Shown piece after piece: positions 7,539 to 15,874 of a stretch of DNA of 40,544 nucleotides. The translations under genes were made by a program, and so were the position numbers. Position 1 is the first letter of the stretch, and every line of letters starts with the position of its first letter. The notes beneath the pieces were generated by a model that worked only from the letters and a program-made list of their open reading frames with translations, ran no database searches and was not told the DNA's origin. Origin of the DNA: CAZYHS01 sp964647545 (lineage in GTDB: Bacteria; UBA10199; GCA-002796325; 1-14-0-20-49-13); assembly GCA_964647545.1 (NCBI GenBank), contig CAZYHS010000018.1, positions 1-40,544 of the forward strand. Direction: 5' to 3'.

Positions 7539-8699
7539 TTAGAACTTCTTTTGAACTTCGGCGATCACGGCCTTTAGCGGGATTTTTTTCGAACGGGCAA
7601 TTTTTTTGCAATCTTCGTATTCCGGAGCGACGTTAAATATTTTTTCGCCCAGCATTCCGGTTTTAACCCTAACTTTACCGAACTTGGTCGCGACGGTTTC
7701 GATCTTTCGCGTCAGCATTTTTCTTTCTACCGGATAGTATCTGACGCCGAGAGTAGTAGTCTCTTCGATCATCACGCGGCAAATCTGTTCGAGTTCGCTT
7801 TCGTTGCAAAGAACGTGAAGCCGCTGCGCCGGCCTGCGTTTTTTCATCAACACGGGGGCCACCGTCACATCGATCGCGCCGCTTTCAAGAAGGCGTTCGA
7901 TAAGATATTCGTATATCTGCGGATTCATGTCGTCGATATTTGCCTCGACGGCCAATAGTCGCTCTCCCTCACCTATCAACAGACGAAGAGAATTTGGCAT
8001 CTCTTTGAAATTTCTGTCGCCGTGACCGAATCCGATCGACTCAACGACCCTTAGCGGGTTTTCACCGAAAAACTTCGCAACGGTTTTTAAAATTGCAGCT
8101 CCGGTCGGGGTGACAAGCTCCGCCTTAACCGGCGACTTCACTAGCGGAACGCCTTTTAATATCTCGAGAGCTGCCGGCGCCGGCAACGGAATGCGGCCGT
8201 GCTGACAATTTATCCAACCGCGAGCGACAGGTAGCGGCGAGGCATAAACGGCATCGAAATTAAAATAGTCAAAGCCGATGGCCGAGCCCACAATGTCAAC
8301 GATCGAATCGATCGCTCCGACCTCGTGAAAATGCACATCTTCGAGCTTCGTTCTGTGAACGTGCGCCTCTGCGCGACCGAGTGTTTCGAATATTTCGATC
8401 GACATTTTTTTCACGCGCGGCGAAAGGCGTGAAGAGCTTATCATTTTTGTGATAACCGAAAGAGAGGCGTGGTGATGCCGATGCGAATGTTTGCGAGGCT
8501 CCTTCTCGTTAATCGCGACGGTTAAATTAACGCCGCCGAGCGCGCCGCGTCTTTCGATCTTGGTTGTAATTTTGTAGCCGTGAAGCGGAAGTTTTTTAAG
8601 CTCTCGTTTAAGATACGAAATGGGCATGCCGGCGTCTATCATTGAGCCGAGTATCATGTCTCCGGCCGCGCCTGAAAAGCAGTCAAAATAGGCTATCAT
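7539..8699 (-). CDS. larC: Nickel-pincer cofactor protein LarC (DUF111)
   Basis: 386 residues in one uninterrupted frame. It starts with the family signature FDCFSGAAGDM, has a histidine-rich stretch at 71-77 (HSHRHHH), FHEVGAIDSIVDIVG in the middle and EANIDDMNPQ beginning the C-terminal part. LarC inserts nickel into the pyridinium dithiocarboxylate precursor of the lactate-racemase cofactor, using CTP. In some lactobacilli larC is split and joined by frameshifting; here it is intact. larB, larE and larA are not in the window, so their presence elsewhere is needed for function. It overlaps the upstream CBS protein gene by ATGA and is the last gene of that run. Confidence 0.88.
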   Translation of the reverse strand: MIAYFDCFSGAAGDMILGSMIDAGMPISYLKRELKKLPLHGYKITTKIERRGALGGVNLTVAINEKEPRKHSHRHHHASLSVITKMISSSRLSPRVKKMSIEIFETLGRAEAHVHRTKLEDVHFHEVGAIDSIVDIVGSAIGFDYFNFDAVYASPLPVARGWINCQHGRIPLPAPAALEILKGVPLVKSPVKAELVTPTGAAILKTVAKFFGENPLRVVESIGFGHGDRNFKEMPNSLRLLIGEGERLLAVEANIDDMNPQIYEYLIERLLESGAIDVTVAPVLMKKRRPAQRLHVLCNESELEQICRVMIEETTTLGVRYYPVERKMLTRKIETVATKFGKVRVKTGMLGEKIFNVAPEYEDCKKIARSKKIPLKAVIAEVQKKF

Positions 8700-9943
8700 T
8701 TTTTAGAACTCTCCTCTAAACGGTCCGCGCGCTTAACATCGACCTCAACAATTGCCCGATCGGTCACGCGTCGCACGGTGTAACTCCATTTCCCGCAAAC
8801 GACCGATTCGCCGACAGAAGGTATCCGCCCGAATTTATGCAGCAAAAATCCCGCCAGAGTCTCCCAGTCGCCTTTCGGAATATCAAGAGACAGTCTCTCG
8901 TTGGCTTCCTCGATCTCGATCTGGGCAAAAATAATATAGCGATTCTTTCCGGCAATGTGCCAATGCTGCCGGCTGAACTCGTATTCATCTTTGATATCGC
9001 CGACAATCTCTTCGAGCACATCTTCGAGAGTGACCAGTCCGACCGCAGCGCCCCATTCGTCAACCACGATGACGATCTGCTCTTCACGTTCGCGCATCGC
9101 ACGGTACAAATCGTGCAAACGCATATTTTTTGGAACATACATCACCGGACGATAAATATTTTCGATCGTCGGCTCCTTCGAAAAAAGCACGTCGAGACAA
9201 TCGACAAGGCCTACTACATTGTAAGCACGGTGTTCGAACACGGGAAGTTTTGAAAAACCCTTGAGGTCGAAAACGTTCAGCGCGACGTCGCGGGTCGATG
9301 TGGAAGGAAGACTTTCGACATGCGCAAGAGGAACCATCACGTTCTCGGCGGTAAGATTGGCTAGCTCCAATATTTTTGAGACCATTTTCCGTTCGGTCGG
9401 TTTGACGTCGCTGGTATCGGTCGAGCGTATCATAAGCGCAAGTTCTTCACGTGTGATCCTCGGCTCGCCGCCAAGATGAGACTGAACGCCACCCAGCAAA
9501 ATATGCGTCAATTTCGAAAGCAGCCAAACGGCCGGATACAACGAGTACATGCAGATAATCAGCGGCGGAGCGATTTTCTCGACCAGCCTGTTGGCGTTGT
9601 GTTGAAAAATACTCTTTGGCAGCACCTCTCCAAATATTAAGATGATCGGCGACAAAAGCATGGCCCAAACCTCGGCCTTTTCGCCATAATTTGAAATCAA
9701 ATAGAACGTGGCAACGGTAGATGCGGCGATCACCGAAATATTCGTCCCTAAAATAACTGTCGCAAAAAAATGAGCGGGGTGTCTTACGAACCACATCGCG
9801 CTCATTGCGCCCCCTTTGGCTCCGTCGGCGCGCGCCTTAAGGCGCATCTTGTCCGACACGACAAGCGCAATTTCGCTGCCGCTGAAATAGATCTCAACGA
9901 GCAGGCAGAGAACGATCAAAAATATGCTGAGAAATAAGCCCAT
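8696..9943 (-). CDS. DUF21/CBS/CorC-HlyC membrane protein (CNNM family)
   Basis: 415 residues with the complete CNNM/CorC architecture: a DUF21 membrane domain in the first 150-190 residues with about four hydrophobic segments and the conserved GSEIAL region, a pair of CBS domains (DVMVPL-like ENVMVPL at the start and VVDEWGAAVGLVTLEDVLEEIVGDI at the end) and a C-terminal CorC/HlyC transporter-associated domain. Members export Mg2+ (with Na+) or regulate such transport; the CBS pair binds adenine nucleotides. The start codon directly abuts the stop of the related upstream gene (TAAATG), so the two are probably coupled and may act as a heteromer. The transported ion is not determined by sequence. 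Confidence 0.87.
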   Translation of the reverse strand: MGLFLSIFLIVLCLLVEIYFSGSEIALVVSDKMRLKARADGAKGGAMSAMWFVRHPAHFFATVILGTNISVIAASTVATFYLISNYGEKAEVWAMLLSPIILIFGEVLPKSIFQHNANRLVEKIAPPLIICMYSLYPAVWLLSKLTHILLGGVQSHLGGEPRITREELALMIRSTDTSDVKPTERKMVSKILELANLTAENVMVPLAHVESLPSTSTRDVALNVFDLKGFSKLPVFEHRAYNVVGLVDCLDVLFSKEPTIENIYRPVMYVPKNMRLHDLYRAMREREEQIVIVVDEWGAAVGLVTLEDVLEEIVGDIKDEYEFSRQHWHIAGKNRYIIFAQIEIEEANERLSLDIPKGDWETLAGFLLHKFGRIPSVGESVVCGKWSYTVRRVTDRAIVEVDVKRADRLEESSKK

Positions 9944-10933
9944 TTATGTTCCCTGAAAAATCGCCCCGAAAACATCTTCCATAGTAACAATTCCGACCGG
10001 AACTCGATTGACATCAACGACCACCGCGATGTGGACCTTTAGCCGCTGAAAATCTCTTAAAACCTCTTCGATGGTTGACGTGCTTTTAGCAAAATAGGCC
10101 GGCCTGATAATATTCTCAATGTCGCGCACCAGTTCGACATCGCGACGTCTCATCACGCTGAACAGATCGCGCGTGTGAAGAATTCCGACGACATCTTCGG
10201 GGTTTGCCTCGTAAACCGGAATGCGCGAGAACTGGTTTCTTCTGATCTGTCCCATCACGCTATCAACGTTATCGTCAAGCGCAACGCTGAAAACCCCCTC
10301 TTTCGGGGTCATGATATCCTCGACCTTCCTGTCGGCAAGATCAAGAATGTGGTGAATCAATTCGCTTTCGGCCTCCGCCAGCGCCCCTTCATCGGCCCCC
10401 ATATCGACCATGCGCTTAAATTCCTCTTCCATGATCATCGACCTGACCGATTCGGGGTCTCCTCCAAACATTCTAATCGCCACGTCGGTAAGTTTCATCA
10501 AAACAAATTGAAACGGAGAGAGGACGGCGGCGAACACCCTTATTAATAGAGCGCTTACAGGTGCCAGCTGGCTTGAATAACGAATGCCGACATTTTTGGG
10601 AATAACCTCGCCAAAGACAACAAGCACGGGAGTCGCGACAGCGATCGAAAAAATAAGTTTTATCTGCCAAGCCATTCCAAACAGCAGTTCGTAAATCAAT
10701 GACGCGACTAAGATCGCAATACCGACATTAATAACTTCGTTGCCAAGCATAATCGAGACAAGCAAACGCCTTGGGCTCGAAAGCGCCTCAATTACATGCT
10801 TGCTCATTCTGGTTTTGGAGGCCTTAAAACGGGCTACTTCGCTTCGCGAAAGAGAAAAAAGGGCGGTCTCGGAGCTCGAAAAGAGCGCCGAAATCGCCAA
10901 CAGGAAAAAAATCGCTGAAATTTTCCAACCCAT
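9944..10933 (-). CDS. DUF21/CBS membrane protein lacking the CorC-HlyC domain
   Basis: 329 residues, a paralogue of the following gene. It has the DUF21 membrane domain (FSSSETALFSLSRSEV near the N-terminus, then several hydrophobic segments) and two CBS motifs (VEDIMTPKEGVF and the closing VVVDVNRVPVGIVTMEDV). It ends just after the second CBS motif with FGAIFQGT, so the C-terminal CorC/HlyC domain found in its neighbour is absent. The stop is followed immediately by the next start, so this is a natural short form and not a visible frameshift. Adjacent long and short forms suggest a paired complex. The ATG at 10933 has no good Shine-Dalgarno. Confidence 0.85.
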   Translation of the reverse strand: MGWKISAIFFLLAISALFSSSETALFSLSRSEVARFKASKTRMSKHVIEALSSPRRLLVSIMLGNEVINVGIAILVASLIYELLFGMAWQIKLIFSIAVATPVLVVFGEVIPKNVGIRYSSQLAPVSALLIRVFAAVLSPFQFVLMKLTDVAIRMFGGDPESVRSMIMEEEFKRMVDMGADEGALAEAESELIHHILDLADRKVEDIMTPKEGVFSVALDDNVDSVMGQIRRNQFSRIPVYEANPEDVVGILHTRDLFSVMRRRDVELVRDIENIIRPAYFAKSTSTIEEVLRDFQRLKVHIAVVVDVNRVPVGIVTMEDVFGAIFQGT

Positions 10934-10973
10934 TTCAATGTGTCACTTAATGTTTTTATCCCTAAGTGTAAAC

Positions 10974-12560
10974 TTAAAATTTGCCGCCGATGTAAAGCCT
11001 CTGCGCTTTTTCGGGGATCTTCAACCCGGCGCGCGAAGCGATTCTATTGAAAACGCTCCGGCCCTTTTTGCTGCCGTGGCAAATTAAGGAAATCTTTTCG
11101 GCCGCAAATAAACACCTTAGATATCGCGCCGAAATTTTTGCCGAAGAAGTTCTATAGGCGGCGACGTAGGTCGCGTGAAGCGACCTCTCCCCCTCCTCTG
11201 CGGAAACAACAAGCGCATTTTTTGGCCTAATGCCTAGCTTATCAAAGTGACGTTTTAGTCCGGCGGCAGAAAAATCGTCTTTAGGAAAAATCGATTCGCC
11301 TAAACCAAACGACTCAATCGCCTCCGCCGTGGACTTCCCCACCGTTGCTATTTGCGGCAACTTGCCGCCGTTTAACCCAAGCAAAAAACGTCTCAACGCG
11401 AATTTTTCAACCGCGTGACGGCCGGTGAAAATCAGCCAGTCGAAATTTTTCAGATTTTGCAACGCTCTATCGAGCGATCTAAACGAATCGCGCGGCGGAT
11501 GCACTTCAAGTAGCGGCAGCCTTATTATTTTTGCGTACTTTTTCTTTATCTCTTTTACTGGCACTCGACTAAGTTCAGTATGCGTGGTCAACACCGCGGC
11601 GTCTTTTGCATCTTTAAGGCCGATAATTCTTCTTCCTCCTTGGGCGACAAACTTTGCGCCAAGCTCCCTTCCAGCCATGGCAGCATCTCTCCCGGATAAT
11701 CTTCCAAAAAGAGCTTTGCGCCCGTCGCAGGAAAAAAGGGCCGCCGAAAGTTCGATCTTGCCACCGCGCAAAGTTGCGGTCGCCGCAATAGGCGTGTGGC
11801 AATCGCCGCCGATCTCCGCCAATAGATTTCTCTCTGCGATGGCGCAAACTTCGGAGCTGCGTAAATTAACGCTCGCTCTAACAATTTCCGTCGATTCGAC
11901 GTCGCACTTTCGCGTTTCGCAGCAGATTATTCCCTGCCCAATCGCTGGCATCATCCATTTGAGACGTTCAAAATAAAAACCCGATCTTTTATCCAACAAG
12001 CCAAGTCTTTTTAAGCCGGCCTCGGCGAATACCGCCGCGTCAAACTCCTTGGCGGCAAGTTTTGCTAAACGCGTTTCAACGTTCCCCCTTATCGGCTTCA
12101 CTTTCAGGTCGGGGCGAACACGCATGACCTGAGCGGCTCTTCGCGGCGAACTCGTACCGACCACCGAACCTTCGGGGAGCTGTGAAAATTTTTTCGCGCA
12201 AAAGGAAACGAAAAGGTCGAATGCGGGAGCGCGTTTTGTAAAAGCTGCGAGATGCAATCCGTGCATAAGCTCTGCCGGCACGTCTTTGAGACTGTGAACG
12301 GCGACGTCGATCCTGCCGTCGCAAAGAGCCTCTTCTATCTCTTTTACAAAAAGCCCCTTGCCGGCAAACTCGTGGTTCTCAACGCATACACGTTTTTGTT
12401 TGATATTTGAGAAAGCGTCGCCGCTCGTTTTAATAACGACGAGCTTTATTGAAACGGACGGAAATTTCTTTTTGATAAGGTCCGAAACAAGCCGAGCTTG
12501 AAACATGGCCAGCTTTGAACCGCGCGTTCCAAGCCTGATGATCTTTTTAGGACGGGACAT
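10974..12560 (-). CDS. hemC-hemD: Fused hydroxymethylbilane synthase - uroporphyrinogen-III synthase
   Basis: 528 residues from the ATG at 12560. The first 310 or so are HemC: RLGTRGSKLA, AVHSLKDVPAE, GTSSPRRAAQ, IRGNVETRLAKL, PAIGQGII, and Cys254 in GGDCHTPIAA that holds the dipyrromethane cofactor. The remaining 215 residues have the weakly conserved HemD pattern (WLIFTGRHAVEKF, PQIATVGKSTAEAI, ALVVSAEEG). The fusion makes uroporphyrinogen III from porphobilinogen, the branch point of haem, sirohaem and corrinoid synthesis. A TTG at 12587 would add nine residues; 12560 is preferred for its ATG and position of the conserved domain. The start overlaps the end of the purine phosphorylase gene by 14 bases. 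The HemD assignment rests partly on position. Confidence 0.88.
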   Translation of the reverse strand: MSRPKKIIRLGTRGSKLAMFQARLVSDLIKKKFPSVSIKLVVIKTSGDAFSNIKQKRVCVENHEFAGKGLFVKEIEEALCDGRIDVAVHSLKDVPAELMHGLHLAAFTKRAPAFDLFVSFCAKKFSQLPEGSVVGTSSPRRAAQVMRVRPDLKVKPIRGNVETRLAKLAAKEFDAAVFAEAGLKRLGLLDKRSGFYFERLKWMMPAIGQGIICCETRKCDVESTEIVRASVNLRSSEVCAIAERNLLAEIGGDCHTPIAATATLRGGKIELSAALFSCDGRKALFGRLSGRDAAMAGRELGAKFVAQGGRRIIGLKDAKDAAVLTTHTELSRVPVKEIKKKYAKIIRLPLLEVHPPRDSFRSLDRALQNLKNFDWLIFTGRHAVEKFALRRFLLGLNGGKLPQIATVGKSTAEAIESFGLGESIFPKDDFSAAGLKRHFDKLGIRPKNALVVSAEEGERSLHATYVAAYRTSSAKISARYLRCLFAAEKISLICHGSKKGRSVFNRIASRAGLKIPEKAQRLYIGGKF

Positions 12561-13386
12561 TTCCGATTTTTTCAATGGCTCCGGCAATCATGTCAACCAG
12601 CCTCGGTTGAACCGATTCCATCACCTTAACAACGTCGGCATGACTTAAAGCCCCCACGCTTAGATCTGCCGCGTGATTTGAAATACACGAAAATCCGAGG
12701 ACCTGCATTTTGTGGTAATTCGCGACGATAACCTCCGGCACGGTTGACATGCCGACCGCATCGGCGCCCCACTGACGGAACGCCCTTATCTCAGACTTGG
12801 TTTCGTAATTGGGGCCGGCAACCGCCATATAAACGCCCTGTTTCAAAGAGATCCCGTTTTGAGCGGCGACTTCAAGGGCCGCTTGCTGCAGATTTTTTGC
12901 GTAAGCGTTTGTCATGTCGGGAAACTGATTTTTTGCGTTCACCGGACCGATGCCGCGCAGAGGATTTGCCCCCATCATATTTATGTGATCGGTCATCATC
13001 ATAATATCGCCCGGCGAGAAACTGGCGTTAATTCCGCCGGCGGCGTTTGTGACGATCAGAGTTTTGCAACCTAGGATGTGAAGAACGTGAACCGGAATCG
13101 CAACGTCGCGGATATCGAAACCTTCATAATAGTGCGCCCGCCCCCGCATAACGGCTATCGAAACGCCTTTCCACTTTCCGATAATAAGCCTGCCGGCGTG
13201 ACCTTCAACTCCGGAGCATGGAAAATTCGGCACTTCGGCGTAGCTTAGATCGTGCTCAACTTCCATGCCGTGCAAAAACGCGGAGAGGCCGCTCCCTAAA
13301 ATAACAAGAATTGACGGAGGCGACTTGAACTTCGGTTTTAAAAAATCGATAGCAGCTTTCAACTTGTCCTGAAAAGCACTCTCCAT
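12547..13386 (-). CDS. Purine-nucleoside phosphorylase (trimeric, inosine/guanosine type)
   Basis: 279 residues from the ATG at 13386, chosen because a perfect GGAGG lies 5 bases upstream; the frame itself extends to 13434. Class motifs are the phosphate loop GSGLSAFLHG, GRAHYYEG, TNAAGGIN, VAGPNYET (with the purine-binding Glu), MSTVPEVI and SNHAAD. It splits inosine, guanosine or their deoxy forms with phosphate to free base and ribose-1-phosphate in purine salvage. It leads the minus-strand run hemCD - two CBS proteins - larC, though those partners share no obvious pathway. Purine specificity versus methylthioadenosine cannot be fixed by eye, but SNHAAD with Asn favours 6-oxopurines. Confidence 0.88.
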   Translation of the reverse strand: MESAFQDKLKAAIDFLKPKFKSPPSILVILGSGLSAFLHGMEVEHDLSYAEVPNFPCSGVEGHAGRLIIGKWKGVSIAVMRGRAHYYEGFDIRDVAIPVHVLHILGCKTLIVTNAAGGINASFSPGDIMMMTDHINMMGANPLRGIGPVNAKNQFPDMTNAYAKNLQQAALEVAAQNGISLKQGVYMAVAGPNYETKSEIRAFRQWGADAVGMSTVPEVIVANYHKMQVLGFSCISNHAADLSVGALSHADVVKVMESVQPRLVDMIAGAIEKIGNVPS

Positions 13387-13620
13387 AAGCTCCTCCGGCG
13401 CGTTTTCAGCGCAAAAAGACGTTAAAAAAACCACTTAAATAGTGAGGGCCGATTAACAAAAACCGGCCAAAACGCAATAAAAAATTGTGTTTAAACGCAT
13501 TTTTAGACCTGTTTTAAGCTGTTTTAAGTTTTTTTGAAAATTCGCGCCGTTAGAAGCAACTTTAGCAAGCGGCCGCGCCGATAATATTATTGGAGGCTCT
13601 GAATAGGAGCTGACCACAAA
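13387..13620. other. AT-rich gap with a tandem repeat; possible plus-strand small RNA
   Basis: No coding frame of note and no plus-strand ATG is visible. It contains a perfect tandem of CTGTTTTAAG (13509-13528) and a TAATAT box at 13582-13587 with no convincing -35. The downstream hairpin at 13621-13682 has its T run on the plus strand, although both flanking genes are on the minus strand; a plus-strand RNA of roughly 100 bases is one explanation. The purine phosphorylase promoter must also lie here, but no clear box pair was found. Confidence 0.35.
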
Positions 13621-13682
13621 CCCCCTTTTCGCGAGCCGGTGGCAATAGTGCTGCCGGCTTGCTGCGTTTTTGGGGGCTTTTT
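13621..13682 (+). terminator. Long intrinsic terminator hairpin
   Basis: CCCCC (13621-13625) pairs with GGGGG (13672-13676), CGC (13630-13632) with GCG (13664-13666), and AGCCGGTGGCA (13634-13644) with TGCTGCCGGCT (13649-13659) as 11 unbroken pairs including two G-U, closed by ATAG. TTTTT (13678-13682) follows on the plus strand. Read on the minus strand it stands directly after the acyl-CoA synthetase stop but has only TTTGT behind it, so it may also end that operon, less efficiently. Confidence 0.7.
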
Positions 13683-15852
13683 ACAGAAGATATTTTGCAA
13701 GCGCCTGCGCGGCCTGATCAACTCTTCTAAAGCAAGGGATTCCCGACTCAATACATTTAGCCGCGAAATCGTCGTATCGCCAACCCGACTCCATCGACAT
13801 GACAAAGGGCTTATCAAGCTCCTTCATAATTCTGACGATGCGCGAAAGCAGGCTGTTGGGGTCGTCGAGATCGTTTGGCCCGTTCTTCCCTAAATGATTC
13901 ACCTTCAACACAAATGTCTCGGGGACGATGGAATAGAGTCCGACCGTCACGTTTGGATCGGCCAAAGTCGCTCTAATCATCGCTTCATAGCCGTCGTCGG
14001 GCATCATCGGAGTGAGGTCAAGAATATCGTGAATGTCCATAATGCCGCTGACGTTGAATTTAACGTAGGTCTCTTTTATCTTTTCGATCGTCTCTGGAGC
14101 GTAGTTTGCGAGCTTAAACCGGCCGGCGGCGTTCTTCATGAGATGGTCGGCGATGGCACATTTTTCATAGCCTGCGTTGGAGATGGCTGCGACCTGCTGT
14201 TCTTTAGAACGATCGACATGCTTCATTAAAGTCGTAAGCATTATCAAGTTTGAAAATTCCTGAAACGAATCGGCTATCAATGCGCCGCTTTGCGAAAGCA
14301 AAATTTCAAAAAGGCTGTAATCGCCGGCCATAGCCGCGGTGTGGCCTTTTGCGGCGTCGGCCCCCTCTTTGGTTCGGCCGGCCTTGTAAACGATCACCGA
14401 TTTTCCGGCCTCTTTCGCTTTGCGGCAAAGCTCCATGAGCCTTAGCCCGTCCCCTTTGGCCAGTCCTTCGATATAAAGCCCGTAAGACTTGATGTCTTTA
14501 TCGTTCAAAAGAAATTCAAGTCCGTCCACGACAGAAATATCCATCTGGTTTCCGACCGACATGCTGACCTTCGGATCGACAACGTCGGCAAGATTTGAAA
14601 TTGCCGTTATCATGAAAGCGCCGCTCTGGCAGATAAGCGCCGCGCGTTTGTCGCCTTTACCGGTCCATGAATTCTTTACGGGCTGAGTAAAAAGAGTGCG
14701 ATATTTTCCCGAAATATTCCCGAGCGTGTTGGGGCCGTTTACGACCGGACGTTTTTCGGGAGTTGCGTCGAGCTTTGACAAGTGAGCCTCAAGCTGCTTT
14801 TGCAGCTCCTTGCCGCTTTCGGTCTCGCCGAATCCGGCGCTGATGACCTGCATCGAATGAGCGGCGTAGATGTCCATAGCCTCGGTCATCAAGGCCGCCG
14901 CGGCTTTTGAAGGCACGCCGATAACCAGCAAATCGACGGGAGCTCCGCCGCGCTTTGCTATCATCGTCTTGAGGTCGGGTGCGCAACCGATGCCGTCGAT
15001 CGACGTCTCTTTCGGATGGATAAGAGTAATCTCGTCGCGGCTTACTCCCGCCTCGAGAAGATTCTTTAAAATAATATTGGCCGGATTCATCGGATTTTTG
15101 CCGCTTGCCCCGACGATCGCCGCCGATTTCGGATTTAAAAGTTTCGAGATCTTTTCGAGCGGCTTTGCGGTCTTTGCGGCGCGAGGGGCGGCAAGCCTTA
15201 CCACGCCGTCCAGAGCCAAAAGTTTGCCGTCAAAGCAGACGAGCGGATTAATCTCGGCCTCTTCGATCGATTGCCCGTTTGAATTCGACGAAATAAGTTT
15301 TTGGAACGCGCAGACGGCTTCGACAACCTGCGACATTTCAACAAGCTGTTGATAACCACGCACGCGCCCCGTCACCATTTTCACGACCGGCAGATCTTCC
15401 AAGATCGCCTCGACGGTCTTACGGTCGGCGCTCGCCGGAAAAGTGGCCTTCGACATGCCGGCTTTCATCACCGAGTTGAAAAATTCGGTTCCGGTGCCGC
15501 CGAATCCAATCGTCACAAGCGGCCCGAACGAATCGTCATGATGCGCCCCTAAAATTAGCTCGGCGCTTTTATTATAGGAGACCATTTCCACGAAGAGCAC
15601 GCCACTGGCGTCGCTAAATTTTGAGAGCAGCTCCTCTTGCGCTTTTTTTGCCGTCTCGGCTGTCACGTTAAAGGCCAGCCCGCCGGCGTCACTTTTGTGC
15701 AAGCAGGTCGGCGAAACTATTTTTGCAACGAACTTTTTGTCTGAAGCAAGATTTGGCGTCTCCCCATTTTTAACGAACGTCCAAGGAGGGGTCGAAATGC
15801 CGAACGATTTGAAAAGTTCGTAGGTCTGATGCTCGAGTAGGTTCGTGGTCAT
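13681..15852 (-). CDS. Acyl-CoA synthetase, ADP-forming (acetate-CoA ligase family)
   Basis: 723 residues, a single-chain NDP-forming acyl-CoA synthetase with the ATP-grasp part first (about 1-230, FVAKIVSPTCLHKSDAGG and EAEINPLV) and the CoA-binding Rossmann and ligase parts after it (from AAIVGASGKNPMNPANI). The phosphorylated histidine is in KGHTAAMAGD. Such enzymes convert an acyl-CoA plus ADP and phosphate to the acid, CoA and ATP, or the reverse, and conserve energy in fermenters. A good AAGGAG precedes the ATG at 15852. The two CoA-transferase subunit genes lie just upstream on the same strand (22-base gap), so all three probably act on one organic acid. The acid is unknown. Confidence 0.88.
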   Translation of the reverse strand: MTTNLLEHQTYELFKSFGISTPPWTFVKNGETPNLASDKKFVAKIVSPTCLHKSDAGGLAFNVTAETAKKAQEELLSKFSDASGVLFVEMVSYNKSAELILGAHHDDSFGPLVTIGFGGTGTEFFNSVMKAGMSKATFPASADRKTVEAILEDLPVVKMVTGRVRGYQQLVEMSQVVEAVCAFQKLISSNSNGQSIEEAEINPLVCFDGKLLALDGVVRLAAPRAAKTAKPLEKISKLLNPKSAAIVGASGKNPMNPANIILKNLLEAGVSRDEITLIHPKETSIDGIGCAPDLKTMIAKRGGAPVDLLVIGVPSKAAAALMTEAMDIYAAHSMQVISAGFGETESGKELQKQLEAHLSKLDATPEKRPVVNGPNTLGNISGKYRTLFTQPVKNSWTGKGDKRAALICQSGAFMITAISNLADVVDPKVSMSVGNQMDISVVDGLEFLLNDKDIKSYGLYIEGLAKGDGLRLMELCRKAKEAGKSVIVYKAGRTKEGADAAKGHTAAMAGDYSLFEILLSQSGALIADSFQEFSNLIMLTTLMKHVDRSKEQQVAAISNAGYEKCAIADHLMKNAAGRFKLANYAPETIEKIKETYVKFNVSGIMDIHDILDLTPMMPDDGYEAMIRATLADPNVTVGLYSIVPETFVLKVNHLGKNGPNDLDDPNSLLSRIVRIMKELDKPFVMSMESGWRYDDFAAKCIESGIPCFRRVDQAAQALAKYLL

Positions 15853-15874
15853 GAAAGCTCCTTATAAAATAAAA

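Noticed and set aside
12560..12587. TTG start at 12587 for hemC-hemD
   Set aside because: No ribosome site and it adds only residues from the overlap with the phosphorylase gene; the ATG at 12560 begins just before the conserved domain.
13509..13528. CRISPR or long tandem array
   Set aside because: Only two copies of a 10-base unit, no spacers and no cas genes anywhere in the window.
13560..13682. Signal-recognition RNA, 6S RNA or a known riboswitch
   Set aside because: No SRP tetraloop domain or other conserved core seen; only a terminator-like stem is certain.
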